Positions 36,052 to 43,699 of a stretch of DNA of 64,000 nucleotides are shown here, piece after piece (the first letter of the stretch is position 1; the number at the start of each line of letters is the position of its first letter). Where the stretch lies: positions 310,001-374,000 of the forward strand of contig NZ_QJKM01000005.1 of NCBI RefSeq assembly GCF_003425685.1, written 5' to 3'. The notes beneath the pieces are model-generated. The model was not told the origin of the DNA. It ran no database searches and saw only the letters and a program-made list of their open reading frames with translations. The translations under genes and the position numbers were made by a program. This DNA comes from Rhizobium terrae (lineage in GTDB: Bacteria; Pseudomonadota; Alphaproteobacteria; Rhizobiales; Rhizobiaceae).

Positions 36052-36393
36052 ATGCAGGACAGGTTGAAGGTCTATCGGCTGGTGCCGATCGCGCGGGCGG
36101 ACGACCCCAATTGGCAGAACGCCCGAGCCCGTGGCGAGGCGCATGGCGAAGTAATCGTGAGGGCGAAGACCACGGGCGACGCCCGTCTCGTCGCCAGCCA
36201 GGCGGAACTCGATTTCATGGAAATCGACGCCGCGCCGTCCGAAGGCAATTCCACCGAAATGGCAAGCGCCTTCCGCAGCGAAAAACTCTATACGGTGATC
36301 GAGGACAACAGCGGCCGGTTCGCACAAAACGGACCACGAGGCGTGATCGGCGGCCGGGTGCCTGTCGACAACATTATCTCGACCCAGCTGTGA
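36052..36393 (+). CDS. Hypothetical stress-promoter protein (113 aa)
   Basis: Starts MQDRLKVYRLVPIARADDPN and ends GVIGGRVPVDNIISTQL. It is a soluble, mixed alpha/beta-looking protein with no recognised domain. Residues about 20-45 (QNARARGEAHGEVIVRAKTTGDARLVAS) look like a small sheet. The ATG follows GGGAGAATGAC. It has its own stress-type promoter. Confidence 0.6.
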   Translation: MQDRLKVYRLVPIARADDPNWQNARARGEAHGEVIVRAKTTGDARLVASQAELDFMEIDAAPSEGNSTEMASAFRSEKLYTVIEDNSGRFAQNGPRGVIGGRVPVDNIISTQL

Positions 36394-36417
36394 AGATTGG
36401 CGGTCGGCCGATTGCCG

Positions 36418-36597
36418 TCAGCCAGCCGTGCCGTCGGCCTTTTCGTTGAGAGCCTTCTGCAGTTCGCGCGCCAGTTCAAGCAGGCGGTCGGGAACGTCTT
36501 CCTTCTCGATCTCGCTCAGCAGGACGGAAACCTGACGGTTGACCCGCCGCCCAAACCTGATTTCCTGTTCCGCAACCGGAGTGCTGTCTTTCGCCAT
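36418..36597 (-). CDS. 59-residue NepR-like small protein (candidate anti-sigma factor)
   Basis: The frame starts MAKDSTPVAEQEIRFGRRVN and continues through two helices to EDVPDRLLELARELQKALNE. NepR anti-sigma factors are about 60 residues and carry a helix, a conserved (E)PVPDR-type turn and a second Leu-rich helix. The VPDR turn and second helix match well, but the first helix is about four residues longer than usual. AGAGG precedes the ATG. NepR sequesters EcfG until phosphorylated PhyR releases it; an EcfG gene lies 5 kb away. It could instead be an unrelated small helical protein. Confidence 0.45.
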   Translation of the reverse strand: MAKDSTPVAEQEIRFGRRVNRQVSVLLSEIEKEDVPDRLLELARELQKALNEKADGTAG

Positions 36598-36737
36598 CCC
36601 GACCTCTGACGTAATCGATGTTCGGCTACCCTTGCCGAAGCCATTATCCGCCCTGCCAAAAACCTATTCCGTCTCCTTACAGCAATATGGTCCACTTCGG
36701 GTATCCCGAAAAAGTCACAGAGGACAATGAATAGGCG

Positions 36738-36763
36738 ACTTCCTATCCAGGAAGCCGCCTCAT
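36738..36763. other. Hairpin in the 36.6-36.8 kb gap
   Basis: GGCGACTTCCT and AGGAAGCCGCC pair around ATCC with one mismatch. It could end a short untranslated transcript or the minus-strand gene at 36798. No clear U-run is seen. Confidence 0.3.
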
Positions 36764-36797
36764 TTGTTCCCGATCGATTTTCGGCAACAGGCTGAAA

Positions 36798-37899
<1,102 letters not shown>

Positions 37900-37911
37900 G
37901 GCAGGCTCGCT

Positions 37912-37957
37912 TATCGTCCATATGCGACAGGGCTATCGCATATGGACGATAGCCCTG
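37912..37957. other. Overlapping alternative hairpins between ku1 and ligD
   Basis: TATCGTCCATATGCGA (37912-37927) pairs perfectly with 37936-37951. An overlapping pair, CAGGGCTATCG (37928-37938) with CGATAGCCCTG (37947-37957), uses the same right arm, so only one can form at a time. No U-run follows; a terminator role for the convergent genes is possible. Confidence 0.6.
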
Positions 37958-37990
37958 CCCGCAAGAGGAGATGGGAGCAAGGCGCGCCGC

Positions 37991-40495
37991 CTACTTCTTC
38001 CCCTTGAATTCGATCGGCCTTTCCGCCTTGCGAAAATCCCCCCATGGGTCCTTCTCCTGCTGGGCAATCCGCGCCACGGCGTTGCCCACCGTGAAGTAAT
38101 TCGGCCCGATCGCGCCGCCGAGTTCGTCCCATTCGACCGGCATCGAGACCGGGGCACCGGGGCGGGCGCGGGTGGAGTAGGGGGCGACGGCGGTGTTGCC
38201 GCGGCCGTTCCTCAGATAATCGATCAGGATCTTGCCCTTGCGTTTCGACTTGGTGATGGTCGAGACGTACCTGTCCGGATCGTCGCCGGCCATGCCGTCG
38301 GCGAGCGCCTTCATCGCCGCCTTCACCTCCGGCCATTCCGCCTTGGGCTTCACCGGGGCGACGACATGCAGGCCCTTGCCGCCCGAGGTCTTCACGAAGG
38401 CGACGAGGCCCATCTCCTCGAAACGGCGTTTCACCTCGTGCGCGGCGGCAATGATATCCGTCCAGGAGACGCCTTCGCCCGGATCGAGGTCTATGTTGAC
38501 CATGTCCGGCTTTTCCCAGTCGCCGAGGTTCGATCCCCAGGGATGGATTTCCAGCGTCCCGCCCTGCACGAGGCCGAGCAGTCCGTCGAGATCGCGGATG
38601 GTGATATCCTCTTCGGCGGGATCGGCCGGGTCCTTGACCAGGACCGCGTTCCTGGTCATGCCTTTCCAGCCGTGCTTCTGGAAGAACAGTTGACCGTTGA
38701 TGCCGTCCGGACCGCGGATCAGCGCCAGCGGCCGGTTGACCACGAAAGGCGCCATCAGCCGCCAGACCTCGGTGTAATAGTCGGCAAGGCCTGCCTTGGT
38801 CACGCCGGCATCCGGCCAGTAGACCCGGTCGGGATGGGTGAGATTGACCGTCCGTTTCGGCGGCTTCGGCGCTTCGGCTGCATTCACGGGTACGCCCTCC
38901 CGGACGATATCCTTTGGGTCCTTGTCTTCCCGCAGGCCCCGGAAGGAGGCGTGCCGGATATGGGCGTCCGCCGTCCAGCCGCGGAACTCCACTTCCGCCA
39001 CCAGTTCGGGCTTGATGAACACCACATCCTTCTTTTCCACCCCGGCGAGCTTTTCGTCAAACGGGCTCTTGTCGGTTCGCAGATCGTCGAGGCGCCTGAA
39101 GAGCGATTGCGCCACCGCATTCGAATACCCGGTGCCGACCCGCCCGGCATGCCGCAGCTTGCCCTTTTCGTAATAGCCCATGACCAGCGAACCGATAGCC
39201 TTGGAATTGACGGAGGAGGGGACGTAACCGGCGACCACGAATTCCTGCCGTGCGGAACATTTCGACTTTACCCAATCACGACCGCGGCCGGATCGATAGG
39301 GGGCGTCGGCGACTTTGGAGATGATCCCTTCCAGGCTGAGGCGGCAGGCGTGTTTCAGCACCAGCCCGCCCTCGTCGCCGAAATGTTCGCTGTAGCGCAG
39401 GGCAGGGCCGATGCCGGTCAGGAGCTTCTCCAAAGTCTCTTTGCGTTTGAGAAGCGTCATCCCGGTCAGGTCATAACCGTCGAGATGGAGCAGATCGAAA
39501 GCATAAAAGGTGAACCGGTCATCGCGGCCCTCGCTCAGGTCCTCCTGCAGGAGCGAAAAATCCGTCGCGCCGGAACCGGCCTCGACTGCGACTTCGCCGT
39601 CGATGATCGCCTCCGAGACGTCGAGTTTTTCGAATTCCGCGATGATTTCATCGCCGAATTTGTGCGTCCAATCGAGGCCTGTGCGGGTGAGCAGTGTCAC
39701 CCTGCCGTCGGCGATACGGGCCAGCAGGCGATAGCCGTCGAGCTTGATCTCATGGATCCAGCGCTTGCCGGAGGGCGCATTCTTCACCAGCGTCGCCAGT
39801 TGCGGATCGACGAAATCCGGAAGTCCGGCCTTCCTTGCGCCCTTGATCTTCGAGACCGGAATATCGGCCCTTTCAGGCTCCGGTGCGGTCTTGACGCTGG
39901 CCTTCACCGCTCGTTTCTTCGCCGCCGGCTTGCGGCCCCAGATGGCGTCGAGCGTCCTGCCCGATTTCACCGAAAGCGGCAGCTCGTCCAGAATGTCCCT
40001 GTCGCCTTCGGCACGGGCGAACTCGTCCTCGCCTTTGATCAGCAGCCAGTTCTCGCGCTTCTCGCCTTGCTTCCGGCCCATGCGGATCAGGTGCCAGCGG
40101 CCTTCCAGCTTCTCGCCCTTCAGCTCGAATTCCATATGCCCCTTCTTATAGGCCTTGTGCGGATCGCCGACCGGCTCCCAGCTGCCGCGGTCCCACAGAA
40201 GCACGGCACCGGCGCCGTAATTGCCTTCGGGGATCGTGCCTTCGAAACCGCCGTAATCGAGCGGATGGTCCTCGACATGCACGGCCAGCCGTTTTTCGCC
40301 GGGCACCAGGCTCGGGCCGCGCGTCACGGCCCAGCTTTTCAGCACGCCGTCCATTTCCAGCCGGAAATCGTAATGCAGGCGGGTCGCGTCATGTTTCTGG
40401 ATGACGAAACTGTTGCCGCTCGCCTTGGCTTTCTTCCCGCGCGGTTCGGGAGAGGCCTTGAAATTCCGCTTCTGGTTATAGGTTTCGAGCGCCAT
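37991..40495 (-). CDS. ligD: ATP-dependent DNA ligase LigD (PE-ligase-polymerase)
   Basis: An 834-residue multifunctional end-joining enzyme. The N-terminal phosphoesterase domain is at about 30-150 (HYDFRLEMDGVLKSWAVTRG, HVEDHPLDYGGFEGTIPEGN). The ligase domain is at about 225-510, with adenylated Lys251 in HEIKLDGYR. The C-terminal primase-polymerase domain is at about 545-830, with NIDLDPGEG metal ligands and KTSGGKGLHVV. Domain order PE-LIG-POL is the usual one outside mycobacteria. Its ATG comes 2 bases after the ku2 stop, forming a ku2-ligD operon. Confidence 0.93.
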   Translation of the reverse strand: MALETYNQKRNFKASPEPRGKKAKASGNSFVIQKHDATRLHYDFRLEMDGVLKSWAVTRGPSLVPGEKRLAVHVEDHPLDYGGFEGTIPEGNYGAGAVLLWDRGSWEPVGDPHKAYKKGHMEFELKGEKLEGRWHLIRMGRKQGEKRENWLLIKGEDEFARAEGDRDILDELPLSVKSGRTLDAIWGRKPAAKKRAVKASVKTAPEPERADIPVSKIKGARKAGLPDFVDPQLATLVKNAPSGKRWIHEIKLDGYRLLARIADGRVTLLTRTGLDWTHKFGDEIIAEFEKLDVSEAIIDGEVAVEAGSGATDFSLLQEDLSEGRDDRFTFYAFDLLHLDGYDLTGMTLLKRKETLEKLLTGIGPALRYSEHFGDEGGLVLKHACRLSLEGIISKVADAPYRSGRGRDWVKSKCSARQEFVVAGYVPSSVNSKAIGSLVMGYYEKGKLRHAGRVGTGYSNAVAQSLFRRLDDLRTDKSPFDEKLAGVEKKDVVFIKPELVAEVEFRGWTADAHIRHASFRGLREDKDPKDIVREGVPVNAAEAPKPPKRTVNLTHPDRVYWPDAGVTKAGLADYYTEVWRLMAPFVVNRPLALIRGPDGINGQLFFQKHGWKGMTRNAVLVKDPADPAEEDITIRDLDGLLGLVQGGTLEIHPWGSNLGDWEKPDMVNIDLDPGEGVSWTDIIAAAHEVKRRFEEMGLVAFVKTSGGKGLHVVAPVKPKAEWPEVKAAMKALADGMAGDDPDRYVSTITKSKRKGKILIDYLRNGRGNTAVAPYSTRARPGAPVSMPVEWDELGGAIGPNYFTVGNAVARIAQQEKDPWGDFRKAERPIEFKGKK

Positions 40496-40497
40496 GA

Positions 40498-41394
40498 TCA
40501 GCCGGCCTTTCTGTGAGCCGCCTTTCCGGAGGCGGCGGTCTTACGCGATACGGTTTTCCCGGCTCGGGCCTTCGTTCCAGCAGTCTTTTTTTTCGCCGTT
40601 TTCTTCGAGGACGCCGAACTTCCGGCGCTCTGACGCAGGGCATCGAGGAGGCTCGAAACCGTCTGCGGTTGCGGCGCCGGCTTCCTGCGGATCTTGCGGC
40701 CTTCGATCTTCGCCTTGATCAGTTCGGCGAGTGCCGCCTCGTAGCGGTCGTCGAACTCCGTCGGATCGAACGTGCCCTTCTTCGTGCCGATGATATGCTC
40801 GGCGAGATCGAGCATTTCGCCTTCGATCCTGAAGGTCTTGATGTCGGAAAAGATCTCCTTCGCCGGGCGCACCTCGTAGTCGTAGTTCAGGGTACTGGCG
40901 ACCATCCCCTCGTCGCTCGGGCGGATGAGCAGGGTCCTGAGGCGCCGGAAAAGAACGGTGCGGGCGAGGGCCGCGACATCCTTTTCCTTCAGGCTCCGGC
41001 GGATCAGGTCGAAAACGTCGGCGGCCGCCCTGTCGGCCGGCGCCAGGTAATACGGACGGTCGAGATAGATCGTATCGACCCCGTCGCAGGGAATGAATGT
41101 TTCGAGCTCCAGCGTCTTGTCGCTCTCCGGCAGGGCCGCCTTCACCTCGTCCGGCTCCAGGACGACGTATTGCCCGCTGGCAACCTCGTAACCCTTGACG
41201 ATGTCGTCGCCCTCGACCACCTTGCCGGTGTCGGCATCCAGCATTTCCCGGTGAACCCGGTTGCCGGTCTTGCGGTTGATGATGTGGAAGCTGACGCGGT
41301 CCGACGTGGAGGCCGCCGTATAGAGGGCCACGGGGCAGTTCAGCTCTCCGATCTTCAGGAAGCCTTTCCAGTTTGCGCGCGGTGTCACGATCAT
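40498..41394 (-). CDS. ku: Ku DNA end-binding protein, copy 2 (operon with ligD)
   Basis: A 298-residue Ku. The core begins ANWKGFLKIGELNCPVALYTA and includes FHIINRKTGNRVHREMLDAD. The C-terminal tail (about 235-298) is long and very Lys/Ala/Ser-rich (SSKKTAKKKTAGTKARAGKT), typical of Ku DNA-binding tails. It is the partner of the ligD gene directly downstream. A stress-type promoter lies about 20 bases upstream, divergent from ecfG. Rhizobia often carry several Ku genes; this one is the likely main LigD partner. Confidence 0.9.
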   Translation of the reverse strand: MIVTPRANWKGFLKIGELNCPVALYTAASTSDRVSFHIINRKTGNRVHREMLDADTGKVVEGDDIVKGYEVASGQYVVLEPDEVKAALPESDKTLELETFIPCDGVDTIYLDRPYYLAPADRAAADVFDLIRRSLKEKDVAALARTVLFRRLRTLLIRPSDEGMVASTLNYDYEVRPAKEIFSDIKTFRIEGEMLDLAEHIIGTKKGTFDPTEFDDRYEAALAELIKAKIEGRKIRRKPAPQPQTVSSLLDALRQSAGSSASSKKTAKKKTAGTKARAGKTVSRKTAASGKAAHRKAG

Positions 41395-41414
41395 AACTCC
41401 GTGAAAACCCTATC

Positions 41415-41440
41415 AACCGGCCATCGGGCGGCTTTGTTCC
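41415..41440 (-). promoter_or_regulatory. EcfG-type stress promoter of ku2-ligD (N18)
   Basis: Minus-strand GGAAC (41440-41436), 18 bases, GTT (41417-41415), leaving a leader of about 14 bases. Confidence 0.65.
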
Positions 41441-41471
41441 GTCACGAACCTGAACGGCCGTTCATCTTGCG

Positions 41472-41497
41472 GGAACCAAATGCGCAAGGCGTGCGTT
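41472..41497 (+). promoter_or_regulatory. EcfG-type promoter of the sigma factor gene (autoregulation, N18)
   Basis: GGAAC (41472-41476), 18 bases, GTT (41495-41497), 46 bases before the GTG start of the sigma gene. Confidence 0.65.
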
Positions 41498-41543
41498 TGC
41501 CACCGAATTCCAGCCATGAAGACTTTGGGAGAGGTAGGCAACG

Positions 41544-42050
41544 GTGTCTGAATCACAGTTGAATGGTGATCCTGCACGTGCAGACATAGTGAGGCTCATT
41601 CCGGCTCTCCGCGCATTTGCTCGTACTTTCTGCCGCAATCCGACCGATGCGGACGATCTCGTACAGGAAACGCTGATGAAAGCGCTTGCGAACCTCGACA
41701 AGTTCGAGCCGGGCACCAAGCTGAAGAGCTGGCTCTTCACCATCATGCGCAACACGTTCTACACGCGTGCAAAAGTGCTGGGCCGCGAGGCGCCGGGCAT
41801 AGAGGAAAACGTGTCGGGCGACACGCCGATTGCCGCAAACCAGGAAACGGCGGCGCGGGCGCGGGAGGTGCAGCGGGCGCTGCAGAAACTGCCGCCGCAT
41901 TACCGCGAGGTTCTGACCCTGGTCGCGATCCTCGGCGAGAGCTACGAGGCGGCGGCGGAGATCTGCGATTGCGCGGTCGGAACGGTCAAAAGCCGGCTCA
42001 ACAGGGCACGCCATCAGATCCTGCAGGAATTGGGAGAAGAGGCGAACTGA
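41544..42050 (+). CDS. ecfG: EcfG-family ECF sigma factor (general stress response)
   Basis: A 168-residue sigma factor with only regions 2 and 4. Region 2 has RLIPALRAFARTFCRNPTDADDLVQETLMKAL and FEPGTKLKSWLFTIMRN, the EcfG signature. Region 4 has LPPHYREVLTLVAILGESYEAAAEICDCAVGTVKSRLNRAR. GTG start with GGGAGAGG upstream. No PhyR is encoded beside it, so it is probably a secondary EcfG copy rather than the one in the classical phyR-nepR-ecfG locus. Its own promoter matches the motif it should recognise, implying positive autoregulation. Confidence 0.85.
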   Translation: MSESQLNGDPARADIVRLIPALRAFARTFCRNPTDADDLVQETLMKALANLDKFEPGTKLKSWLFTIMRNTFYTRAKVLGREAPGIEENVSGDTPIAANQETAARAREVQRALQKLPPHYREVLTLVAILGESYEAAAEICDCAVGTVKSRLNRARHQILQELGEEAN

Positions 42051-42089
42051 ACCATGACGGTCCAGCCGCCCACGCATGTGGAGGTCACG

Positions 42090-42158
42090 ATGAAATTCAC
42101 CTTGATTGCGGCAGCAATCGTCCTTGCGACGATCGCGCCGGTTTTCGCGTTTATCTGA
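42090..42158 (+). CDS. 22-residue hydrophobic ORF downstream of ecfG
   Basis: Encodes MKFTLIAAAIVLATIAPVFA plus FI, a single TM helix or a bare signal-like peptide. GGAGG lies 7 bases before the ATG. It begins 39 bases after the ecfG stop, so it could ride on the same transcript. An in-frame ATG at 42054 would give 34 residues but lacks a ribosome-binding site. Confidence 0.4.
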   Translation: MKFTLIAAAIVLATIAPVFAFI

Positions 42159-42165
42159 ATCCGGC

Positions 42166-42891
42166 TCACGCCGGGTCCTCGTCGAGTTCCGGATAATGCC
42201 GGAATATGCCCGACTCGTTGAATGCGAGCCGGCGCTTCGACGCGAGATACGCCTCGATGTTGGGCCGCTGGCGAACTTCGTCCCGCAGTTTCGCAAGCCG
42301 GGGGTAATCTCCGTCGAAATTCCGCATGGCACGGGGAAACGCATAGGCGAGGCCTTCGGCGAGCTGGAAGAGCGACAGGTCCACATAGCTCAGCCCGTCT
42401 CCCACCGCATGGCCGCTCTTTGAGGGATTGGCCTCGATGATGCGGTTGAAATACCTCATGAATTTCGGCACCCGATGTTTCAGGAACGCCGCCGAACGAG
42501 CCTTCGCCTCGGGCTTCTGGTCCTCATAATAGTCGTTGGTGCTGATCGGGTGATGCGTATCGTGAACCTCCATGACGAAGTCCGCGATCGTCAGCTGCAG
42601 GCCGTGGGCGAAGATGCGGCTCTTCTCGTCTTCCGGCACGAGACCAAGTTTCGGGCCGAGATAATGCAGGATGTTCGCCACATGCGAGACGATGAGGTCC
42701 CCGTCCTTCAGGAAGGGCGGCGCGAACGGCATGTCGTGGCCGTGCCTGCCGTGAATATAGTCCATCATCTTCGGCGTGCCGCGGTCGCCGCGGGCGACAT
42801 CGACATAGTCGGCGCCGGCTTCTTCGAGCGCCAGCCGCACATATTCGCCGCGGCCCTGAAGGCCGTCCCAGTAATAAAGCTCGTAAGTCAT
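42166..42891 (-). CDS. Glutathione S-transferase
   Basis: A 241-residue GST. The N-terminal thioredoxin-like domain (MTYELYYWDGLQGRGEYVRLALEEAG) has the GRGE pattern of mu/sigma-like enzymes, with the cis-Pro region near MPFAPPFLKDGDLIVSHVANIL. The C-terminal helical domain includes DGLSYVDLSLFQL. It starts 2 bases after the UdgX stop, so both share the udgX stress promoter. Likely detoxifies electrophiles; substrate unknown. Confidence 0.82.
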   Translation of the reverse strand: MTYELYYWDGLQGRGEYVRLALEEAGADYVDVARGDRGTPKMMDYIHGRHGHDMPFAPPFLKDGDLIVSHVANILHYLGPKLGLVPEDEKSRIFAHGLQLTIADFVMEVHDTHHPISTNDYYEDQKPEAKARSAAFLKHRVPKFMRYFNRIIEANPSKSGHAVGDGLSYVDLSLFQLAEGLAYAFPRAMRNFDGDYPRLAKLRDEVRQRPNIEAYLASKRRLAFNESGIFRHYPELDEDPA

Positions 42892-42893
42892 TT

Positions 42894-43529
42894 TCACTCC
42901 AGAAACTCTGCAATCTTTTCCAGGTCCTCGACAAAACGGGCGCGGTTCATCTCCGCATCCGGCTGATCGAGGGTCCGCAACAAAGCGGAAGGGTGGATGG
43001 TCACCAGAACCGGCAAGCCGTCCGGCGATCGCAACACCGTGCCGCGGTCGCGGGTGACTTTCGCCTGCCGCCCGAGCAAGGCATAGAGCGCGGTGGCACC
43101 AAGCGCCACCGCAAGCGTCGGTCTCACGAGGCGTAATTCCGCCGCCAGCCACCAGGCGCAGGCCTGCACTTCGCCGGCATTCGGCTTGGAATGGATGCGG
43201 CGCTTGCCGCGCGGCGTGAACTTGAAATGTTTGACCGCGTTGGTGACGTAACAGAGGTCGCGGTCTATCCCCGCCTCGTCGAGGCAGCGGTCGAGCAGCT
43301 TGCCCGCCGGCCCAACGAAGGGTTTTCCCGCAAGATCTTCCTTGTCTCCCGGCTGTTCCCCGACGAACAGCACTTTCGCCTTGGCCGGCCCTTCGCCGAA
43401 GACCAGATGCGTGGCGTTCCTGTAGAGATCGCAGCGGGTGCAGCCTTCCGCCTGCCGCTGGACTTCCGGCAACCTTCCGCCGTCTGCGCCCGGTGTCTCG
43501 AAGGCCGGTCCCTTGCGCGATGTCAGCAT
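42894..43529 (-). CDS. udgX: UdgX-type uracil-DNA glycosylase
   Basis: A 211-residue family 4-like glycosylase. It has the iron-sulphur Cys30/Cys33 pair, the GEQPGDKEDLAGKPFVGPAG active-site segment, and the UdgX-specific loop KRRIH at 109-113 in TPRGKRRIHSKPN. In UdgX the loop His attacks the abasic sugar and binds DNA covalently, so His113 is the expected linker. It lies in an operon with the GST gene and under a stress-type promoter, and adds base-damage handling to the Ku/LigD set. The start at MLTSRKGP is chosen because the longer frame runs through the promoter. Confidence 0.85.
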   Translation of the reverse strand: MLTSRKGPAFETPGADGGRLPEVQRQAEGCTRCDLYRNATHLVFGEGPAKAKVLFVGEQPGDKEDLAGKPFVGPAGKLLDRCLDEAGIDRDLCYVTNAVKHFKFTPRGKRRIHSKPNAGEVQACAWWLAAELRLVRPTLAVALGATALYALLGRQAKVTRDRGTVLRSPDGLPVLVTIHPSALLRTLDQPDAEMNRARFVEDLEKIAEFLE

Positions 43530-43555
43530 GATTTCAGCTCCTGTCGAAGCTTCAA

Positions 43556-43581
43556 AACCGGCTTGCCCGTGTGACGGTTCC
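43556..43581 (-). promoter_or_regulatory. EcfG-type stress promoter of udgX-gst (N18)
   Basis: Minus-strand GGAAC (43581-43577), 18 bases, GTT (43558-43556), 27 bases before the udgX ATG. Confidence 0.65.
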
Positions 43582-43610
43582 TTTAAATTTGCATGGCGGG
43601 AACAAGAGCT

Positions 43611-43636
43611 GGAACTTTTGCGCAAATCTTTTTGTT
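43611..43636 (+). promoter_or_regulatory. EcfG-type stress promoter of the glucose dehydrogenase (N18)
   Basis: GGAAC (43611-43615), 18 bases, GTT (43634-43636), about 63 bases before the gcd ATG. Confidence 0.6.
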
Positions 43637-43699
43637 GAAGGCGCGGGTGCGAGGGTTCCCGCGCGCCGAAATCCTCGTTCGGGACAAGGTTCTTCCAAT

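Noticed and set aside
41544-42050. Primary phyR-nepR-ecfG locus
   Set aside because: No PhyR-type gene adjoins and the NepR-like ORF is 5 kb away, so this is better read as a secondary EcfG copy.
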